NCBI GenBank assembly: GCA_036501535.1
Contig: DASYAE010000236.1
Location: forward strand, 1 to 64,000
Reading direction: 5' to 3'
Length of the DNA: 64,000 nt
Source: DASYAE01 sp036501535
GTDB lineage: Bacteria; Actinomycetota; Actinomycetes; Streptomycetales; Catenulisporaceae
Shown here: one piece after another, positions 59,684-64,000 of the stretch
Position numbering within the stretch: position 1 is the first letter of the stretch
Layout of the letters: each line of letters begins with the position of its first letter
Notes under the pieces: generated by a model
What the model saw: the letters and a program-made list of their open reading frames with translations, nothing else
Told to the model about the DNA's origin: nothing
Database searches by the model: none
Program-made: the position numbers and the translations under genes

Positions 59684-60748
59684 TTGACCAGATTCCGCCG
59701 CGCCGCCACAGCCGCCATGGCCGCCGCGACCGCCGCCGTCCTGGCAGCCACCGGATCGGCCGCCCAGGCCTCGGCCGCCGCAGCCGCGCCGGGCTTCGCG
59801 CCGCAGCCGCTGCCGGCGCACATCTTCGCCCCCTACTTCGAGGGCTACACGCCGGACGATCCCGCCGTGCCGTCGGCCGAGTCCGGTGACAAGTACCTGA
59901 CGCTGGCCTTCATCCAGACCCCGGCGCCCGGCTCCTGCCAGCTGGACTGGAACGGGAACGCCGCGGACCCGATCGCCGAGTCGACGTACGGCGCCGCGAT
60001 CGCGCGGATCCGTGCGGCCGGCGGCGACGTCATCCCCTCCTTCGGCGGCTACAGCGCCGACCACGCCGGCGAGGAGATCGCGGACAGCTGCACCGACGTG
60101 AAGACGATCGCCGCCGACTACGAGCAGGTCATCACGACCTACCAGGTCACCCGCCTCGACTTCGACGTCGAGGACTACTCGCAGGACGACCCGGCCGGCA
60201 TCAACCGGCGCAACGAGGCGATCCGGCTGGTCGAGCAGTGGGCCGCGGCCCGGCACCGGACCGTGCAGTTCGTCTACACCATCGGCACCAACATGACCGG
60301 CCTGGACGTGCCGCAGGGAGTCAGCGTCCTGCAGAACGCGGTGGCCGACCGCGCCCGCATCGACATCATCAACATCATGACCTTCGACTACTATGACGGC
60401 CTGCCGCACGAGATGGACCGGGACACGGTCACCGCCGCGGACGCCGTGATCCAGCAGCTGCGCTCGGTCTATCCGGGCAGGAGCGTCTCCGAGCTCTGGC
60501 ACATGCTCGGCATCACCGAGATGGTCGGCATCGACGACTACGGCCCGCCCGAGGTCTTCACGCCCGCGGACGCCCTCTTCGTGGAGGGCTGGGCCCGGCG
60601 GACCGGCATCGCCGAGCTCTCCTTCTGGGCGCTGGAGCGGGACAACGGCGGCTGCGTCGGGACCGCCGGCAGCGACAGCCGCTCCGGGGTGGCCCAGTCG
60701 ACCTGGCAGTTCAGCCACATCTTCGAGCCCTTCAACAGCCGGCGCTGA
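59684..60748 (+). CDS. Secreted GH18 chitinase-like protein
   Basis: The 354-residue protein has a Sec signal peptide (about 1-35) and a GH18 barrel with the SFGG strand IPSFGGYS and the catalytic DxDxE motif in RLDFDVEDYS. A later strand reads IINIMTFDYYDG, where the conserved Tyr and Asp assist catalysis, and the barrel ends with LSFWALERDNGGC. No binding module is attached. It probably cleaves chitin or related N-acetylglucosamine polymers outside the cell. The TTG start at 59684 is supported by GAGGAGGAG upstream; the ATG-initiated longer frame at 59630 has no ribosome site. Confidence 0.88.
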   Translation: MTRFRRAATAAMAAATAAVLAATGSAAQASAAAAAPGFAPQPLPAHIFAPYFEGYTPDDPAVPSAESGDKYLTLAFIQTPAPGSCQLDWNGNAADPIAESTYGAAIARIRAAGGDVIPSFGGYSADHAGEEIADSCTDVKTIAADYEQVITTYQVTRLDFDVEDYSQDDPAGINRRNEAIRLVEQWAAARHRTVQFVYTIGTNMTGLDVPQGVSVLQNAVADRARIDIINIMTFDYYDGLPHEMDRDTVTAADAVIQQLRSVYPGRSVSELWHMLGITEMVGIDDYGPPEVFTPADALFVEGWARRTGIAELSFWALERDNGGCVGTAGSDSRSGVAQSTWQFSHIFEPFNSRR

Positions 60749-60834
60749 CCGCGCGGCCGCGCATCCCCGCCGCCCGCGCCGCGCGCCCCGGGCGGCGGGG
60801 ATCTCCACCGGCCCTCATCGATTTTTCATGGAAT

Positions 60835-60864
60835 TCTCACCGCGCTCGGACACCATGGGTGAGA
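60835..60864 (+). promoter_or_regulatory. Inverted repeat upstream of the apbE leader
   Basis: TCTCACC (60835-60841) and GGTGAGA (60858-60864) are inverted with a 16-base spacer, next to an AT-rich stretch (about 60820-60835). A possible operator or promoter region; no clear -35/-10 pair is visible. Confidence 0.35.
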
Positions 60865-60904
60865 GGAAGGAGCTCCGCGAGTGACGCAGTGAGGAACCAC
60901 CAGT

Positions 60905-60991
60905 ATGGATACTGAGACGGCGGCCTGCAGCCGCGGTGCGCGGGGCATGCGCCCCGGCGCCGGCTCGGCGGCGCATCCAAGCGGTTCATGA
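60905..60991 (+). CDS. 28-residue leader ORF coupled to apbE
   Basis: ATG 60905 starts a 28-codon frame (MDTETAACSRGARGMRPGAG, then SAAHPSGS) that ends TGA at 60989-60991, overlapping the apbE ATG by 4 bp. GAGGA lies 9 bases upstream, while apbE itself has no ribosome site. It may exist to load ribosomes for apbE or act as an attenuating leader peptide. Confidence 0.5.
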   Translation: MDTETAACSRGARGMRPGAGSAAHPSGS

Positions 60992-61986
60992 CAGCCGCCG
61001 CGGACTGGAGGGCGCTCGGCTGCGCGGTTCGGCTGGTGGTGACCGACCCGGACCGGCTGCGCGACTGCCGGGCGGGGCTGGCAGACTGGCTCGACCTGGT
61101 CGACCGCTCCTGCAGCCGGTTCCGGCCCGACTCGGAGCTGCTCTCCGTCGACGCGGCGCACGGCCGGCCGGCCGCGATCAGCCCCCTGCTCGCCGACGCC
61201 GTCGAGTCGGCGCTGCGGGCCGCGGAGCAGACCGGCGGGCTGGTCGACCCGACCGTGGGCAACGCGCTGGCCGAGCTCGGCTACGACCGGGAGTTCGAGC
61301 CCATGCACCAGGACCGCGACCAGCACCGCGAGCAGGACCAGGACGCGGAGCCGATCCGCCTGGCCGTGCGCCGGGTGGCGGGCTGGCGCAAGATCGTGCT
61401 CGAACGCGCGTCGCGCACCGGCCACGGCATCGTGACCGTGCCCGCGGGCGTCCGGCTGGACCTCGGCGCGACCGCGAAGGCCTGGGCCGCCGACCGCGCG
61501 GCCGCGGCGCTCGCCGATGCGCACGGCTGCGGCGTGCTCGTCGGCCTGGGCGGCGATGTCGCGACCGCCGGCCCGGCGCCCGAGGACCCGCGGACCGGCA
61601 GGCGCGCGTGGCGGATCACCGTGCGCGAATTGGTCGACGCGCCGACCCCAGGCGAGCGCACGACGCAGGTGGACCTCGAGTCAGGCGGCCTGGCCACCTC
61701 CGGCACCGCGGCACGGCGATGGGTCCGCGGCGGCGTGCGACTGCACCACATCATCGATCCGCGCACCGGCCTGTCCGCGCAGGGCCCGTGGCGCACGGTC
61801 AGCGTGAAGGCCGAGACCTGCCTGGACGCCAACGTGGCGGCGACCTCGGCAGTCGTGCGCGGCGTCGACGCGCCGGCCTGGCTCGCCGAGCGTGGCCTGC
61901 CCAGCCGGCTGGTCGCCGACGACGGCCGGGTCCGCCTGGTGGCCGGCTGGCCGGAGGAACCGGGCTCGGACGCCACAGAAGGCTGA
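60988..61986 (+). CDS. apbE: FAD:protein FMN transferase (ApbE)
   Basis: The 332-residue protein has ApbE landmarks: SCSRFRPDSELLSV, the stretch GGLVDPTVGNALAELGYDR, the flavin-binding LDLGATAKAWAADRAAAAL followed by GVLVGLGGDVATAG, SGGLATSGTAARRW and HHIIDPRTGLSA. It attaches FMN covalently to Ser/Thr residues of target proteins. A Gln/Asp/His-rich insert (about 107-126) is not typical. No FMN-binding target or ferric reductase gene is adjacent in this window. Translation is probably coupled to the tiny leader ORF that overlaps its start. Confidence 0.9.
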   Translation: MTAAADWRALGCAVRLVVTDPDRLRDCRAGLADWLDLVDRSCSRFRPDSELLSVDAAHGRPAAISPLLADAVESALRAAEQTGGLVDPTVGNALAELGYDREFEPMHQDRDQHREQDQDAEPIRLAVRRVAGWRKIVLERASRTGHGIVTVPAGVRLDLGATAKAWAADRAAAALADAHGCGVLVGLGGDVATAGPAPEDPRTGRRAWRITVRELVDAPTPGERTTQVDLESGGLATSGTAARRWVRGGVRLHHIIDPRTGLSAQGPWRTVSVKAETCLDANVAATSAVVRGVDAPAWLAERGLPSRLVADDGRVRLVAGWPEEPGSDATEG

Positions 61987-62012
61987 GGAACCCGCGCCCG
62001 CACGTACGCCCG

Positions 62013-62750
62013 CTAGTCGTCGACGACCAGCCGGATCCCGGCGCCGCGGCCGGTCGCAGATCCCTCGTACACGCCGTGCCGGCGCGCGCACCGGGCCAGG
62101 TCGCGGGCGTGGTGGAACGCGCCGCCGCGGGTCATGTGCCGATCCAGCGCCCAGTCCTCGCTCTCGGGCACCGCGTCCGGCGCACCGGGGTAGCGGAAGT
62201 ACTCGTCGCGCAGCCACTCGTCCACGTTGCCGCCGAGGTCGAGGACGCCGAACGGGCTCGCGCCGCGCAGCAGCGTGCCGACCGGCAGATACGTGTTCAG
62301 GCCGAGTTCCCGGGTGTTGGCGCAGCGGCGGTCGTACGTGTCGCCCCACGGGAATTCGCGCGCGTCGTCGCCGCGGGCCGCGCGCTCCCACTGGAGTTCC
62401 GTCGGCAGGTCGACGTGCTGCCCTGTCTCGTCGGTCAGCCATCTGCACAGCGCGACCGCCAGCGGCCACGGGACGCCGTCGACCGGGTAGTCGGCCGGTC
62501 CGGCGAGCACCGCGGCGCCCGTCGATCCGGCGAACCGGTTCCACAGGCCGATGGTCACCGGGACCCGGCTGATCCTGAATCCGGGCACCGGAACCACGCT
62601 GCGCGGGCACTCCTTGGCCAGCCAGCCCAGCGGGACACCGATGTCCGCGTATGTGGCGTGGACGGCGTCCAGGGTGTCCGCGGGCGTGCCGCGGACCAGC
62701 TCCCCCGCCGGGACCTCCACCCAGTCGACTGCCTCGGGGTGGTCGTCCAT
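62013..62750 (-). CDS. Formylglycine-generating enzyme (SUMF1) family protein
   Basis: The 245-residue protein has the SUMF1/FGE-sulfatase fold: VEVPAGELVRG, the FRISRVPVTIGLWNRF strand-helix, LPTELQWERAARG, FPWGDTYD, LDLGGNVDEWL and RGGAFHHARDLARCARRHG. Family members oxidise Cys to formylglycine or catalyse sulfoxide and iron-dependent reactions (EgtB-like). The two Cys of true FGE are not clearly both present, so the reaction is uncertain. The gene is minus strand and converges with apbE (26-bp gap). Confidence 0.82.
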   Translation of the reverse strand: MDDHPEAVDWVEVPAGELVRGTPADTLDAVHATYADIGVPLGWLAKECPRSVVPVPGFRISRVPVTIGLWNRFAGSTGAAVLAGPADYPVDGVPWPLAVALCRWLTDETGQHVDLPTELQWERAARGDDAREFPWGDTYDRRCANTRELGLNTYLPVGTLLRGASPFGVLDLGGNVDEWLRDEYFRYPGAPDAVPESEDWALDRHMTRGGAFHHARDLARCARRHGVYEGSATGRGAGIRLVVDD

Positions 62751-62838
62751 CCCGTTCTCCGTCCCGCTCTCTCAGGCTTCGATGATGCTGGTGGGTGCCG
62801 CGCCGGCCGGCCCTGCGCCCGGCGCCGGACGACTCCGT

Positions 62839-64000
62839 TCAGAGCAGCGCCAGCTCGGTGGTGAGGTCGTCGAGGCCCAGGGCGCCGAGTCCGAGCGCGG
62901 ACATGTGCCAGGACTTCAGGTCGAACGCCTCGCCGCGGCCCGCCCGGGCCGCGCGGGCCGCCTCGCGGCCGGCCAGCCAGGCGCGCTCGCCGACCTTGTA
63001 GCCGATGGCCTGGCCGGGCCGGCCGAGGTAGCGGACGATCTCGCTGCTGACGAACTCGACGCTGCGCGCGGTGTGCGCGGAGAAGAACTCGATGGCCAGC
63101 TCGGGGGTCCAGGTGCGGCCGTTCTCCGCCGCCGGAAGCACGCCGGCCGGCAGCTCCATCCGAAGGTGCATGCCGATGTCGACGATCACGCGGATGGCCC
63201 GGCGCAGCTGTGCCTCCAGATAGCCGAGCCGGGCGCCCGGGTCGCTGAGATAGCCGAGTTCGTCCATCAGGCGTTCGGCGTAGAGCGCCCAGCCTTCGAG
63301 CATCGCGCTGACCGCGCCGACGCCGGTCTGATAGGTCGACAGCTCGCCGGCCAGCGTCGTCCAGGTGCCCAGCTGCAGGTGGTGGCCCGGCACGCCTTCG
63401 TGGTGCCAGGTGGTGACCAGCTTCCACAGCGGGAACCTGGTCTGCCCCAGCGTGGGCAGCCAGGTGCGGCCCGGCCGGGAGAAGTCGTGCGAGGGCCGGG
63501 TGTAGTAGGGCGCTGCCGCGCTGCCCGGCGGGGCGATCCGCGCCTCGACCGTCCTGACCGGCCCGGCCAGGTCGAAGTGGGCGCCGTCGAGGTCGGCGAC
63601 CCGCCGGTCGAGCATCTCCTGCAGCCGCTGGCGGATCTCCTCGACGCCCTCGACCGCCTCGCCGTGCTCGTCCAGGTGGCGCATCGCCTCGGCGACCGTG
63701 GCCCCCGGCAGCACCCGTTCGGCCTGCTCCCGCATCTCGGCCATGATCCGGTGGTACTCCGACCAGCCCCACATGTAGGTGTCGGCGAGGTCGAGGCCGG
63801 CGCCGAGCCAGGAGCGCGCCAGGACCGGGTACAGCTGGGCGCCGATGCCGTCGGGCACGCTCTCGGCGGCCGGCGCGTAGTCGTCGAGCATCCAGCGGCT
63901 GAGTTCGTCGACCGCGGCGTTGGCCGCCAGGGCCGCCTTGTCCAGTTCGGCCCGCAGGCTCGGCGGCACCTGCGCGGCGTCGCAGAACTGCGCGAACCAG
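62839..64000 (-). CDS. DUF885 family protein, N-terminus beyond window
   Basis: About 387 C-terminal residues are present and the frame stays open to the right edge, so the start lies outside. The signature WHHEGVPGHHLQ (complement of about 63372-63407) is the zinc-type HExxxH motif of DUF885 proteins, which are metallopeptidase-like. Other landmarks are WGWSEYHRIMAEMR and RLGYLEAQLRRAIRVIVDIG. The C-terminus reads LDDLTTELALL. Neighbouring genes give no clue to the substrate. Confidence 0.85.
   Translation of the reverse strand, partial: WFAQFCDAAQVPPSLRAELDKAALAANAAVDELSRWMLDDYAPAAESVPDGIGAQLYPVLARSWLGAGLDLADTYMWGWSEYHRIMAEMREQAERVLPGATVAEAMRHLDEHGEAVEGVEEIRQRLQEMLDRRVADLDGAHFDLAGPVRTVEARIAPPGSAAAPYYTRPSHDFSRPGRTWLPTLGQTRFPLWKLVTTWHHEGVPGHHLQLGTWTTLAGELSTYQTGVGAVSAMLEGWALYAERLMDELGYLSDPGARLGYLEAQLRRAIRVIVDIGMHLRMELPAGVLPAAENGRTWTPELAIEFFSAHTARSVEFVSSEIVRYLGRPGQAIGYKVGERAWLAGREAARAARAGRGEAFDLKSWHMSALGLGALGLDDLTTELALL

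Noticed and set aside
1..64000. tRNA, rRNA, CRISPR arrays, insertion sequences or attachment sites
   Set aside because: I saw no cloverleaf-like run, regular spacer array, transposase motif or long terminal repeats. A tRNAscan or Infernal run would be the decisive test.

Overview
The window is about 64 kb of very GC-rich DNA whose genes have strong G/C bias at third codon positions, Shine-Dalgarno sequences of the GGAGG/GAGGAG type, many GTG and TTG starts, 4-bp ATGA/GTGA gene overlaps, Tat and Sec signal peptides and a dense set of secreted glycoside hydrolases. This points to a chromosomal segment of a filamentous, soil-type actinomycete (Streptomyces-like or Catenulispora/Actinospica-like; the order cannot be fixed from the sequence alone). 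I saw no rRNA, tRNA, CRISPR array, insertion sequence or prophage.

Layout. 1-5.4 kb: end of a secreted protein, a luciferase-like flavin enzyme, a GlgX-type debranching enzyme that has lost its catalytic Glu, a STAS protein, a TetR regulator and a PPOX/F420-type oxidoreductase. 5.4-13.7 kb: a six-gene minus-strand operon coding for a trypsin-like protease with a degenerate P-loop domain, a PknG-like kinase, a vWA/zinc-ribbon protein, a four-TM protein with a large extracytoplasmic loop, a solute-binding lipoprotein and a small Trypco1-like protein. Its kinase, membrane protein and lipoprotein parallel the mycobacterial PknG-GlnX-GlnH signalling set. 13.8-17.2 kb: a Tat-exported glycine-rich protein and a clan GH-A glycosidase-like protein. 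17.4-18.6 kb: an SPFH membrane protein and a ribbon-helix-helix protein behind a palindrome that covers the -10 box. 18.8-26 kb: transglutaminase-like protein, ABC exporter pair, two-component system, VOC protein and MFS exporter.

26.5-37.5 kb: GH3 glycosidase with two ricin-type lectin modules, a TPR-type regulator, a serine hydrolase divergent from a TetR gene with three identical-type operators between them, an SDR, a PQQ-type beta-propeller and a quinone oxidoreductase. 37.5-42.8 kb: tyrosine/homogentisate catabolic operon hpd-hmgA-(unknown)-fahA with a divergent Lrp/AsnC regulator. 42.9-47.9 kb: phosphotransferase, membrane Ser/Thr kinase, S9 peptidase and a small membrane protein. 48-53.1 kb: two GH30 glycosidases flanking a ROK regulator that carries a TTA codon. 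53.3-56.8 kb: small acidic and zinc-ribbon proteins, a MarR/VOC-ankyrin pair and an N-terminally truncated Thg1-like gene. 57-64 kb: GH27 alpha-galactosidase, GH18 chitinase, apbE behind a tiny coupled leader ORF, a formylglycine-type protein and the C-terminal part of a DUF885 protein.

The common theme is scavenging of plant, fungal or insect polysaccharide (GH3, GH27, GH30, GH18, possible GH-A) with local regulators, plus a transmembrane signalling island whose ligand is probably a small solute. The signalling island is the most unusual content.
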